A stretch of DNA of 64,000 bases, taken from assembly GCA_018136815.1 (NCBI GenBank), contig CM030939.1:372001-436000 (forward strand), written 5' to 3'. Positions within the stretch are counted from its first letter, which is position 1. Every line of letters begins with the position of its first letter. Of this stretch, positions 18,801 to 28,130 are shown piece after piece. The translations under genes were made by a program, and so were the position numbers. A model generated the notes under the pieces. That model was not told the origin of the DNA, did not search any database, and was given only the letters and a program-made list of their open reading frames with translations. The DNA is from Isochrysis galbana (lineage: Eukaryota > Haptophyta > Isochrysidales > Isochrysidaceae).

Positions 18801-20954
18801 CGAACGCCAATCGGCTTTGACCACTGCCGTGGAGACACTGTCGGCAAGCAATGGGAGCTCCAAGGCCGGCAATTCCTTCCTGAGAACCCCCATTGCAGGA
18901 AGGACGACGCACAGCGAATCAAAGCGTGGCACAGCCGAGCGCTGCGTCGTGTTCGCACTGTAGGCGGTGTTCAACTGCCGACCTCCAGCCGCAATCAAAC
19001 GAGTGGCCTCGACAAGATCAGCGGTGCAACCAAGCAGGTGTAGTGTGTTGACAGCCGCAACAATTGTCGCAGTCGCCGCCCTCGTCTGAAGGCGGTCTTT
19101 CCCCAGCAAAGCTTCTGAGACCGCCAAGCGCTTCACGAGCGTCGGCGCAATCTCAATGCAGATCTGATGGACGCCTACTGCCCGCAACTCGTTAGAAGAG
19201 CCATCGGCAGGTGGCGCGCCCTCGCTCAGACATCGGAGCAACTTCCAAGCGGCGGTGTGCGACACTTCCTTGCGGCCCAACGAGGTACACCTCTCGAATA
19301 AACTGCGGATGGCGCCACTCATGGCTGAACAGCCATGGTGCCGGACGGCCTTCAAGAGGAGAAGCGAGGCGGCTGGTGCTTCCGATTCATCGCGTAGGAA
19401 CAGGCGGGATACAACGTGGGCACAATCTTCTACTGCAACGTTGTGCCTGACTGCTTGCGCCAGAAGTTCAGGGCCCGCGCAGTTGTTTGAATCGGCAACG
19501 TCGTGCATGAGCTCTGAGATGCTAGCGTGACCGAGCAGTTCCATGGTTTCGAATGGGTTACCAGCGTCGGCGGCGTCGAGCGCCTCCTGCAGCATGCGGA
19601 TAGCTAGGCCCGGGCTCATGGTGCACACGCGGCGCCGGCATGGCCACAGCACTATCGCTGTGCGCGAGAAGTGGCGAGTGCGCAGTGTGTCGCTGGAATG
19701 AACATAGCCACGGGGGTAGCCACTGCCGTAAGTGTGATCACTAGAGTAATCTTCTTCATCTTCTGAGCCACTGTCCTCCTCCTCGTAGTCGGCTTTTTGT
19801 TTGGCCCAGTAATTGTCGCCTTGAACAAACTCGCTGCGCAAAGGCTTCACTACTTTCTCAATCAAGACGTATTTATTGAGGGGCGATGGTAGCTTCCTGG
19901 GCCCTTCCTTCCACGCAAAGTCGCACTTTTCCTCTCCATGTCCACAGAGTGTCCTTTTGGCTTGTAGAATCACAAGGTCAAAGGCAGGGCCGCCGCCATC
20001 CGTGGCCTCCTCCAGTGCGGCTGCGAGTGTTACCTCCTTCTTGAGCTCGTCCCAGCTCGACACCTCTGCCCTGACGAAGTGAACGAGTTTCTTAGGAGCA
20101 TGTGAGCCCTGCATTGTCCAGGTGTGCGCCAGCCTGCCAAGGCGCGTCCGTGCAATTTTTTGCGATGGGGGAGACGGAAGAGGCAAGCCGGCATGCAGGT
20201 CATAGACAAGCACCAGTCGGTAGCCCGATTGCAACGGTAACACCTCGCGCTCACATACGTGGTAGTAGGCGGCCCACCGTAGGTCTAGCGCAGGCGACCC
20301 GTCCGGGTCTAACCTCTTTTGTGTGTCATCATAACGAACCGCTAGCTCACCGCCCGTTCGGATCGATGGAAGCACCACCTCGAAGCACCCAAAGCAGTCC
20401 GAAAGGAGATGCTTCGCGTGCTCTGTCGCGGATGAGCTGGAACAGAGGAGTAGACCACGCAAGCGAGCCCGAGCAGCCGGGACGCCAAGGGCTTCGGCGG
20501 CCTCCCTCTGCTGCAGCGTCAGAGCAGGGTCCCATCGCTCCGATGCACCGAATTGCAGTTTTTGGCTTGAGATAAAGTGCCCTCTGGAGGTCTGCTCTCC
20601 GATTTCTCGTAGCTTGTCCGCATGCGCCCGTGGGAGCGGAAAGGCAAGCGGCTCGTCCATCCCTTGGACACGGAGGAGCGGCTCCACGAATGGAAAGCGG
20701 GCGCACGCGCCGAAGTCCCCGCGTGGCTGGAGCTCCTTCAGGATGAGAGAGAAGCGGGTGCGCACATCAGGAGTGACCGTCGGTCTCTCCCACGCCTCCA
20801 TCGAAGGCTCTTCCCCCACAGCCTCCGCAGCAGGCCTGGGTCTCGCGATCGTGCTTGGTGCACACTCTGGCGAGGAGCTCCGCACGGCTTCCTCGTCCGT
20901 TACCATGGGAATGGGGCCAATGGCAGTTTCCGCCGCAGCACTGGAGCCGCACAT
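15831..20954 (-). CDS. Giant 2OG-Fe(II)-oxygenase-like / dynamin (SLIP-GC)-like GTPase fusion, 1707 aa
   Basis: This is one uninterrupted frame. I start at the ATG at 20954 (MCGSSAAAETAIG), because the frame upstream is a translated GA-repeat plus the N gap. Residues about 85-270 include GGELAVRYDD, WAAYYHVCEREVLP and SGYRLVLVYDL, a pattern of fungal/algal 2OG-Fe(II) oxygenase-like proteins; a complete HxD...H triad is not evident. A long helical middle follows, with a Cys cluster (HLSCKCCECSRVETFL) near residue 930, as in such proteins. Residues about 1200-1560 are a GTPase: G1 GDSGTGKSTLLNALLG, G3 DVPG, G4 ASKSDNL, resembling nuclear GTPase SLIP-GC. The tail is Ser/Lys-rich. The function is unknown; GTP hydrolysis is likely. 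Confidence 0.75.
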   Translation of the reverse strand: MCGSSAAAETAIGPIPMVTDEEAVRSSSPECAPSTIARPRPAAEAVGEEPSMEAWERPTVTPDVRTRFSLILKELQPRGDFGACARFPFVEPLLRVQGMDEPLAFPLPRAHADKLREIGEQTSRGHFISSQKLQFGASERWDPALTLQQREAAEALGVPAARARLRGLLLCSSSSATEHAKHLLSDCFGCFEVVLPSIRTGGELAVRYDDTQKRLDPDGSPALDLRWAAYYHVCEREVLPLQSGYRLVLVYDLHAGLPLPSPPSQKIARTRLGRLAHTWTMQGSHAPKKLVHFVRAEVSSWDELKKEVTLAAALEEATDGGGPAFDLVILQAKRTLCGHGEEKCDFAWKEGPRKLPSPLNKYVLIEKVVKPLRSEFVQGDNYWAKQKADYEEEDSGSEDEEDYSSDHTYGSGYPRGYVHSSDTLRTRHFSRTAIVLWPCRRRVCTMSPGLAIRMLQEALDAADAGNPFETMELLGHASISELMHDVADSNNCAGPELLAQAVRHNVAVEDCAHVVSRLFLRDESEAPAASLLLLKAVRHHGCSAMSGAIRSLFERCTSLGRKEVSHTAAWKLLRCLSEGAPPADGSSNELRAVGVHQICIEIAPTLVKRLAVSEALLGKDRLQTRAATATIVAAVNTLHLLGCTADLVEATRLIAAGGRQLNTAYSANTTQRSAVPRFDSLCVVLPAMGVLRKELPALELPLLADSVSTAVVKADWRSLDTTKILRQLVDAGLTERCVPSVQNDVHPITFLRSVDALLNDPQHVQEVSTSASIGEALLHLASSALQISHAKPDKQETIVQLFLASDKFDAGAAASGRSGYFRTRMAAAIKSAAGQWKPDEVVALAVIRLEEKLGESAKHHSGFRTLLDMAEACGRSVRSPSVVKDWALSVVHLSCKCCECSRVETFLRNPLESSKEFTGERFTYCGHSTMVAQAAEKRHPGLFKTRMLSNKGAMKYGRFQVQKVQNGQAAEHAIRKCLFEGASAALASRIFEGVLAMRNRLDQELSSRQPPVNVQKYWRILRAKHEGTIGEALCAAAEDERQARAQLPTPKEAARLAVGNIVTASPSGEDSSTDSAIAFFSGEGEHLTKWVAAHFDKSRHESIMQAIEDNELDDVKVLASLSSAELCELLLGEEEAQRMAAHPELCLAMRELELALRRLRGAADDGDCKPRTAICGLNGEAPMRTWTLSLDNHPGANARTFTMVVAGDSGTGKSTLLNALLGYELLPTSCCRACTAAVIDLSWGEWGANVHFIPEEEWRATCVAACDAQARAGAGRTPPTDDPGHVAFEQVRAVYGAGGPPLEDPEALVSHATVAACLGRVKQLNIPRGGGQGEALANLVKPYVDSPDDADGGSLWPLVRQVELSGPFGVLLGGVRLRDVPGLHDDNAARNAVLRSILAEADALLIVSAITRAVNDKGAKDLMPKALRERLLREGCLGSLAFVASKSDNLSPSEVQQNLNLPPGTPLLACAAARNAFTCASVANDFYKDMPVHLLPANRLGSSPSSSDSSGGCGHSSLWTCGFEFPVFTVSARDALKLEGVVTGDAPPTFATLEATQIPALRAYIGLAATHHHSLASQGMQAQVRTGEMLVEALEARKEAENADPDTTKENPARNVERSAGARTSSVAIHHGKSSLNRPPSTQVKRNLPLVSGLTMPAGQAHASSFSAASALNEEASSSFGSVHKKARKSVPSTMPNAFVIDLCDSD

Positions 20955-21668
20955 CGAGAGGAGGGGTGCCAGCCAGCGGGAGAGGGAGAGGGCAGGCACG
21001 AGAGAGAAACGTAGAGAAATGGAGTGGGGTGCGTCAGGCTGGGGTGGGAGGGGAGGAGAGCGGGGAGGGGGAGAAGGGGGTGGGGGTGGGGGTGGGGGAC
21101 TGGGGATGGGGGGTGGGGTGGGGTGGGGGGTGGGGGGGTGGGGGGGGGGGGGGGGAGAGCGAGAGAGCGAGCGAGCGAGCGAGCGAGAGAGAGAGAGGGA
21201 GAGTGGGGGAAGAGAGAGAAGGAGAGAGAGAAGAGAGAGGGGAGAGAGAGAGGCAGAGAGAGAGAGAGAGAAGAGAGGGAGAGAGAGAGAGAGAGAGAAA
21301 GAGAAGAGAGAGAGAGAGAGAGGAAGAGAGAGAAGGAAACTCAGGGGGGAGGAAAGCGGAGTCAAGGTGGGGGAAGGAAGCGGCAGAGAGAGAGAGAAGC
21401 TCTCGAGCCGGCGTCCAGTGGGGGAGGGGCCTTCTCTCGGCGGAGTCGATGGATTTGGCGCCAAGTCGCGCGANNNNNNNNNNNNNNNNNNNNNNNNNNN
21501 NNNNNNNNNNNNNNNNNNNNNNNNNNNNNNNNNNNNNNNNNNNNNNNNNNNNNNNNNNNNNNNNNNNNNNNNNGGAGACAAAGAGAGGACGAGGAGAGGG
21601 AGACAAAGAGAGAGGGAGAGGGGGCCAGAGAGCGAGGGATCGCCCACGAGATCGTCGATCAGGCTCGG
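20955..21668. promoter_or_regulatory. Shared intergenic region of two divergent genes, purine-rich, with gap
   Basis: This 714-bp stretch separates the divergent GTPase and kinase genes and must hold both promoters. The plus strand is almost purely purine from about 21050 to 21400: GGGGTGG repeats, then GAGAGA microsatellite. ORFs translated through it (Ser/Leu or Arg/Glu repeats) are artefacts of the repeat. Confidence 0.55.
21474..21573. other. Assembly gap, 100 N
   Basis: One hundred N, a conventional gap of unknown size, within the GA-rich region. Confidence 0.99.
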
Positions 21669-24633
21669 ATGAGGCGCTCCCAGGCGGCTGACAAAGATCG
21701 GGATGCGGAGGAAGAGAGCGAGAATGAGGGGAATGGAGGGGGTGGGGGCGAGAGGCGGGGAATGGAGCTAGACGGGGGAAGGCAAGGAAAAGCGAGGAGA
21801 GAAAGGGCGATGGTGAGAGAGAAAGTAAGGGGCGACAGGGACAGGATGCAGAGGGGCGGGGAGTTGGGCCGGCTGCTCACAACGGTGCAGCAGTCGCAAT
21901 CGGATGTCGACCTGCGCATCGCTGCCAATGAGTCGCACAACCTCTTGGTCACCACCGCCGGCTCCTCCACATTCGGTGGAAAGAAGGAGCGGATCACGGC
22001 ACTTGATATCACCCTGCACGAGCTGCTTGGCAAGGGCAGCTACGGATCGGTGTACTCGGCGACTAGCACGGCTTCCGCCTACGTGGGGCCATGCGCCTGC
22101 AAAGTGCTGCCCTGGGGGCCGAACGAGGTGTCCTCTGACCTGAAAAAGGTGAGGAGGCGGCACAGGTGGCCGGGGCTCGTGGGCCCGCCAGCACGTAGCC
22201 TGTGGACGCCTCGGTAGGCGAGGCAAGCTAGGAGCGCACAGCGAGTATGCGGCGCCGCGTGACCTGCTGGTGCAGCATGGCCCGTTATGGCCCACGGCGT
22301 GTCCCGACCCCCATCCTCCTGCTAAATGCTGCCCCCTGCCTTGCCCCTTCCCCCCCTTCCCTAGGAGCTGAGGCTGCTGCAGCGGTGCAACAGCGATTTC
22401 ATCGTCCGCGCCTACGGCATGTTTTGCAAGCCGCGGGAGCTGTGGATCGTGATGGAGCTCTGCCAATACGGATCTTTATTGGACGTGATGCGCTCAATGG
22501 AAACCCCGATGAGCGAGGAGGCCATCGCTGGGGCCTGTCACGATGCGCTCCAAGGGCTCCACTACTTGCATTCGCAGAAACGGTCCATCATCCACCGCGA
22601 TATCAAGTGCGCCAACCTGTTGCTCTCGGCCACGGGCCAGGTGAAGCTTGCTGACTTTGGGGTTGCTGTGCAGCTCAACTCGACGGCCTCCAAGCGGTCA
22701 TCTGTCATTGGGACTCCACATTGGATGGCGCCGGAGGTGATCCAAAACGGGCAGTACGATGCGAGAGCAGGTGCGGCTGAGCGCCTTGCACACATTCTGT
22801 TCCTCTCCTGCGACGCAAACGGCATTGGCATAGTGAGGCCTTGCTGCACAGCGCGATGCGCTTGGCTGCAGCCCGCAACTCGGTGGCAATGGGCGGCGGC
22901 CTGTGAGGCGCACTCAGCAAGCGTTGTCTGCGCGCCTAGCTATCTACCTCGAGATGCATTTAAAGGCGGAGCCCTCGCTGCCTCGGCTGCCCATGCCCTT
23001 CCCCATCGTACCCAGCCCGTCTTGTCTCACCCGCATGACACCCCCTCCAGACGTATGGTCGCTCGCAATCTCCGCCATCGAGATGGCGCAGCTGCGCCCG
23101 CCCCTCTCGGACATGCGGCCGGTGCTCAAAGTCATGTTCGCCATCGCCTCTGGCGGACCTCCGCAGTTGGAAGAGCCGGAGGGCTTCTCTCATCAGTTTC
23201 GCTCCTTTTTGGGCGACGCCCTCATTAAGGAGCCTAAGGACCGGCCATCGTCGGAGGCGCTCCTCTCGCACCCCTTTGCGCAGTGCGGCTCCTCCATCGA
23301 CGGAAGGCGGGGGCTCCAGGAACTCGTGGTCAACGCTCAGTACGCGATCGACAACCCGAAGCCCAAGCGGCAGTCGGAGGGCGACACCGGAACGTTTGTT
23401 GCACATGTAGAAGGCACCCTGCACAACGGCCAGAGAGAAACCGGAGCACTGGAAGGTTCGGATGATGGCACATTTGGCGGCACCTTCATCGCGCGCCCTT
23501 CCGCCAGTGGGTGCGAGGGCGGTACTTTCATCATGTACAACACACACAACTCTCCACTCAAGACTGCCGTTGCAGCAGGTTCGTACGCGTCTCCTTCTTC
23601 AGACAAGGGCGGTACCATTGGTCGTCGACCATCACCCCCGCCGGTACCGGCCACCTCGGGCGCAGTATCCGCAAACAGACCCTCGCGTTCCGCCTCATCC
23701 GGGCGCCTCTCAGGAATGCCTCGCGTGGAATCCACGGCGAAGCACGTGGAGAATGGGAAGCTTGACGGCACAGGCAAGCTAAGCCGACGATCCTATGACG
23801 GAAGTACCCTGCGACGCAGCACTTCAGAGGTGGAGCCTGACGTTGCTCGATCAGCGAGGCAGCCAGAGACCTCGGGCGGTAAGGTCACCGGTTGGCCGGA
23901 TCTGTCACGCTCACTGTCCATAGTTCCCGCTGAGCCACTTACCTACCTCATGAAAAATCAAAGTAGGCTCGTGCCGTCCCTTCCGCTGCATTCACACGTT
24001 ACGGCTAAAGCGCTTAGACCCAAGCATCTCAGCCAGGGATTCGAAGAAGCACCCGCCGCAGCCGGCGGAGGACGGGACGAAGTGCGGGCTCCACATGAAC
24101 AACAAGTGGCCAAGGACCCGGGAAATGCTGGGTGCGCTCAGCGGATGAACTCGGCGGCAAGGCTGACGGTGCCGCAAAGGCCACAAGACGACTCGGACGC
24201 AATGCCACTCCTAAGGCGAGAGGGACGTGGAGATGACCCCTTTCTCGCCAATTCGCCTGCCCGATTGGTGCGCTCCGCCTCGGACGATGCTCTCTACGAG
24301 CGAACGCTCCAACCACCGACCGTGAAGGGATCGCCGACGCTGCATCCATGGCAGCACAGCCGCCATCATGATGAGACTCATCGGGTGTACCACGGATCTC
24401 GCGACTCGTCCTCGGTAGCCAATCCAGGACGCAGCGACAGCCCAGCGGGGGCTCCCGTGCGCTCTCGACCCCCTCCTCGGCCACAAGTGTGGAATGTGAC
24501 ACCACGCGTTTGCACTGAGAACGATAGCACAAGGGCCGCCGAGTTTAAGCACGATGTCTTCCAGCACCGGCGATGGGTCTCTAAGTCGGAACTTGAGGGC
24601 AACCTCGAGCACAATCGATGCGTGCTTTCATGA
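21669..24633 (+). CDS. STE20-type serine/threonine protein kinase, 3 exons, 822 aa
   Basis: Exons are 21669-22148, 22365-22770 and 23051-24633; all splice sites are GT-AG and phases close (0, then 1). The kinase domain spans roughly residues 113-380: glycine loop ELLGKGSYGSVYSA, lysine in CACKVLPW, HRDIKCANLL, DFGVA and GTPHWMAPEVIQ. The last is the STE20 signature. The first 110 residues are charged and low-complexity, so the start (first in-frame ATG at 21669, near the GA repeat and gap) is uncertain. The roughly 430-residue tail has repeated GTF motifs (TGTFVAH, GGTFIAR, GGTFIMY) and Ser/Pro-rich stretches. MST/Hippo-like signalling is possible but not shown. Confidence 0.85.
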
Positions 24634-25060
24634 GCAAGCCGTGACGGAGACTTCCACCCCCATGCTTTCCCTGTATAACCATCATTGCCGCTTGGCTAGG
24701 CGGAATTGCTTGTGTGGCTCACACTCCAGTTGGCCAAGGCATACCGCGACGATGCATCCCGTTGCGCCCACACCTCACGTAGAATGGTTATCAAATTTAA
24801 ACCACTTGAGGTTCACTAATCTCATGATTTGGGTCGCTTTGGTGGGGGGCCAAGGCCCCCCCGCACTATGCTCTCGAATCGCCGCCTAACACCGCAGCGC
24901 GGGGCCTGGAGCCTAGAGTGGCAGCAGGCAGCAGGGCCAACGCAAGAGCATAATTAACATTGGCAATTAATTATGCCCAGCGGCTCGGCATACGTCGTAA
25001 CACCTACCCGAAGTCTTCATATACGAAGGCCAGTGGTTCCATGCGCCGCGAGTGCGGTAA
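24634..25060 (+). repeat. Kinase 3' flank with repeat-element ends
   Basis: At 24811-24833 the sequence CACTAATC, TCAT, GATTTGG resembles the TTAT-loop 5' hairpin. It is followed by a G-run/C-run inverted repeat GGGGGGCCAAGGCCCCCC at about 24844. At 25027-25060 lies a D-family 3' tail (CCGC-GAGT-GCGG, TAAAAATATTA). No gene is seen. Confidence 0.5.
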
Positions 25061-25074
25061 AAATATTATTGTGG

Positions 25075-25765
25075 CGAGTGGAGTGCGAGCATGGAGTGGA
25101 TGTGTTTGTGGATGTGTGAGCTGCTTGCAGTTGTGTTGAGGCTTGGGCAGTGTGGTATGTGGAGGGAGAGGGGGAGCGCGACGGCGGTGAGGAAGCGCTC
25201 TGACAACTCCTGTTACATGGCGTGAGAGCGGGATCGGAGGGCGTGACAGCGAGCGGAACAGGGGTAGAGCACACCAGAGACGAACACGAAGGGGGTGCTT
25301 CCGGGCGAGCGCGCCAGAAGCACAAAAGACGTACAAGAGAAGGGGCGACGGGGAAAAAAGAACACGGGAAACTCTAGGGACAGAGGAAAGACTAATGGAA
25401 CGAAGGGGGGAGCCGGGCGTCGGAGGGGCGAAGCGAGGGGCGAGCGCGGGGGGACTCCGAGCCTCGTGGGCCGAGGGAACAAAAGGAACCGCTGGGGTTG
25501 CATGGAAGGAGGCAAGGAAGAGATCCCGGCTGGAGCTGCATGCGAGGGAACCGGGAGAGAGGGGCGAAAGGAGAGACACGCTCTAAGAATAGAGTGTGTC
25601 GGAGACGCTCCCCCTGCATGTGAGGAGGCGCGCTCTAAGAATAGAGCGTGCCGCATGGGGTGTTCCCCCTACCCGCAACATCCCCCCCACTGCGAGAAGC
25701 GAAGCCCGGGGGAAGGAGCAGTGCGAAGGCGGGAGAAGGGGGAGGAGGGGCGTCGGGAAGAAGGA
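25075..25765. repeat. Low-complexity element related to 56760-58000
   Basis: Read on the minus strand, the stretch is Pro/Ser/Arg-coding and CT-rich, like the inverted pair at 56760-58000. Two similar hairpins lie at 25577-25598 and 25628-25653. No protein domain is present. Confidence 0.4.
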
Positions 25766-26131
25766 TCAGGCTGCGACATGCGCCCAAGAGTTGGTGGCGT
25801 AGCGGACACACGCGTCGACCTTCTTCTTGGGAAGCCACTTGGTGAGAAAGTCGGCTGCCATGTGCTCGGTGTTCACGTGGCGGAGGGCGACTTCGCCGGC
25901 GGCTACACGCTGGAGGAGGGCGTGATAGCGGCGCATGAAGTGGCGGGCGCGGGTTGGTGCGGAGCGAAGAGAACCTACTCGCATGTTGGCCAGGTTGTCG
26001 GTGCCGACGAGGGTGGGAGTGTCGAGGGGGACGCCGAGGGCTCGGAGGATCTCGCGGGCGTAGGAGACGCACTCGCCGGCTTTGGAGGAGGCGATGCCCT
26101 CGGCCTCCATGGAGGTGTTGTGGGTAAGGAA
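25766..26131 (-). pseudogene. Ty1/copia RNase H, C-terminal fragment
   Basis: The minus frame reads NTSMEAEGIASSKAGECV, LVGTDNLANMRVG, RHFMRRYHALLQRV and LRHVNTEHMAADFLTKWLP, the RNase H module at the end of copia polyproteins (S-MEAE, DN, HV-TE-ADFLTK). It stops at 25766. Upstream of 26131 the similarity ends. Reverse transcriptase, integrase and LTRs are not seen. Confidence 0.8.
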
Positions 26132-26229
26132 GGGGCCTTGTACACTTGCCTCTTCCTATACGCCCCGACTAGGTTCCCCGCGCGAATCCCCCCGTCCGTC
26201 GCGCCCCGATTCCCTCCCCCTCGCGCTAT

Positions 26230-26590
26230 CTCGATCGCCCCCCCCCCCCCCGCGAAAGCCCTTTCCGCTGCTCGCTGCGCCGCCTCGGGGGACATCTCTG
26301 CCAATCGCATCACTCGCTTGTCGCCGGCCGCTCTACTCTACGGTCGCGAGCTTCGCTTGCCCGCTCAACTGGCTGACCCGCCAGTGCCGCACTCCGCTCC
26401 ACCCTTGCCTCGCGAAATTCGTGACTACGCCGAGACGATGCATAGTCGCCTCAAAGCCGCATGGTCTGCCGCGCTCGATGCCACGCTCGCTCCCGCCGCC
26501 GACAGCGCCTCCACCCACGTCGAGGCGCGCGTCCGCCACTCTTGCAGCCGCAGCAGCACCGCCTCCAGCGGCGCCTCCACCGACGACACC
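26230..26590 (+). pseudogene. Ty3/gypsy integrase fragment
   Basis: The frame contains NRITRLSPAALLYGRELRLP, LPREIRDYAETMHSRLKAAW and SAALDATLAPAA, matching the integrase region just before the piece at 14800. It ends at about 26590, where the MGQYF-family pseudogene begins. The left side has a C-run at 26244-26253. Confidence 0.75.
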
Positions 26591-26762
26591 AGAAGGAACG
26601 CTACCCGTCGATGTGGGCACTCATCAAGCCATATATGGGCCGTTGGTGCAAGGCAACCCTCATGCTCGTCGGCGACTACTCCGACGAGTACGACAGAATC
26701 CCCAAGACCAAGTACATTGGAGACGAGGCCGCCGTCGCGTACCTCTGCATGGAATACATCAT

Positions 26763-27756
26763 AGGTGTCGTTCCGTCAAATGTGGGACATGAGTAGAATT
26801 GAGCGATCGAATGTCCACAGTTGTACACATAGCGTTATTTTAGAATTAAACGTAGACTAGCGTAACATTCCCTGCTTCCCGCGACGCGTGTCCCCCCGGA
26901 GGGCGCCGTGTCGGCGCTTTTCGATTGTGATTACTTGTAACTATGGGCACGGCGCGATGTGCATCGGCCACCCCGCGGGGGCGCCGTGCGTGCGCATAGA
27001 AACTTTTTCCCCTAAGGCCCACATTAACGTAAAGTAGCCGTATATGAGATGTTTCGTTGCGCAGCACGTGTGATTACTTGCAATCATGGTGCACGTCGTG
27101 CGTATGCATCGGCTCCCAGGGGATGACGGCGACGGAGAGGGCGGAGGAGGTGACGGCGGCGGAGAGGGCGGAGGAGGTGACGGCGGCGGAGAGGGCGGAG
27201 GAGGTGACGGCGGCGGAGAGGGCGGAGGAAGTGACGGCGGCAGAGATGGTGGAGGAGGTGACGGCGGCGGAGAGGGCGGAGGCGGAGAAGGCAATGGAGG
27301 CGATGACGGCGGCGGAGAGGGCGGAGGCGGAGAAGGCAATGGAGGCGATGACGGCGGCGGAGATGGCGGAGGCGGAGAAGGCAACGGAGGGGATGACGGC
27401 GGCGGAGAGGGCGGAGGCGGAGAAGGCAGTGGAGGCGATGACGGCGGCGGAGAGGGCGGAGGCGGAGAAGGCAATGGAGGGGATGACGGCGGCGAAGAGG
27501 GCGGAGGCGGAGAAGGCAATGGAGGGGATGACGGCGGCGAAGAAGGCGGAGGCGGAGTAGGCAATGGGGGGGAGTGGGGGGGGGGTTGGTTAGCTTTGTA
27601 TTGTAACAATAGATCAAAAAGAAAACAAATAATATGAGAACACCTTGTAATTGTAACAAGAGATCAAAAATAAAACAAATAACCTTGCAATAATAATATT
27701 GGTAAAGACTGAAAAGAAAACAAATAACCTGGCCCTCTTTTGACGGAACGCGACTT
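26763..27756. mobile_element. 994-bp non-autonomous DNA transposon, GTCGCGTTCCGTC TIR family
   Basis: The left end AGGTGTCGTTCCGTCAAA and the right end (reverse complement AAGTCGCGTTCCGTCAAA) are imperfect inverted repeats of about 26 bp. The host gene resumes after a 2-bp AT duplication. Inside are a 430-bp GGCGGAGA minisatellite (27120-27565) and, near the right end, repeated AGATCAAAAAGAAAACAAATAA units (about 27611, 27660 and 27710). No transposase is encoded. The superfamily is not clear from a 2-bp duplication and this terminal sequence. Confidence 0.75.
27120..27565 (+). repeat. GGCGGAGA-type minisatellite, glycine/alanine coding on +
   Basis: Tandem units of 15 to 48 bp built from GGCGGAGAGGGCGGAGG and GGCAATGGAGGCGATGAC. 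Open frames in every phase (Gly/Asp-rich on plus, Pro/Ser-rich on minus) reflect the absence of stops in the repeat, not genes. Confidence 0.85.
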
Positions 27757-28064
27757 ATGGCGGTCGCGTACGCTGAAACGAATCCCATGGAGCAAGTGCA
27801 CCGAGCAGCTGGCAAACTCTACATGGAGAACAAGAAGGCCGTCCTCGCACGCGTCACGGACCTCGCCACCCAAGATCAGCCAAGCGACACCGTCGCCATC
27901 GACAATAGGATCGAGGAAGAGGGATGTGAGAAAAAGACGAAGAAGATGAAAACTCAGCCCGCGTAGCTGGGAGTTACCGCGTGTTGAGAGGGGCGGGGGG
28001 GGGGGGGGAGCGTGATTAGCTTTGTACCACTAATATTAGTGTGGCTCCCTAAAAAGAAAACAGG

Positions 28065-28126
28065 AGTATATGGATGACAAAAAATCACCTGGCACCTGGC
28101 CCTCTTTTGACGGAACGCGACTTCGG
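28065..28126 (+). mobile_element. TIR-family right end after the MGQYF pseudogene
   Basis: ATGGATGACAAAAAATCACC, a duplicated TGGC ACCTGGC, then CTCTTTTGACGGAACGCGAC. It lies about 160 bp after the pseudogene stop, at the same relative place as the end at 32881 after the intact gene. Confidence 0.7.
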
Positions 28127-28130
28127 CACC

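Larger units (their letters stand above)
26591..27966 (+). pseudogene. Second copy of the MGQYF gene, 5'-truncated and split by a TIR element
   Basis: Bases 26591-26762 encode ERYPSMWALIKPYMGRW through AAVAYLCMEYI, and 27757-27966 encode MAVAYAETNPMEQVHR to the KMKTQPA end. They are nearly identical to residues about 65-190 of the gene at 33017-33589. The two parts are separated by a 994-bp insertion (26763-27756) flanked only by AT. The first 64 codons are absent, replaced by gypsy integrase sequence. Downstream, 27967-28125 matches the 3' flank of the intact copy up to and including the TIR end. Confidence 0.8.

Noticed and set aside
20955..21647. Amino-terminal extension of the 1938-aa minus ORF
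   Set aside because: It is translated GA/CT microsatellite and the 100-N gap; the ATG at 20954 is a better start.
26941..27637. Pro/Ser-rich and Gly-rich long ORFs
   Set aside because: They are open in several frames because of a stop-free minisatellite.
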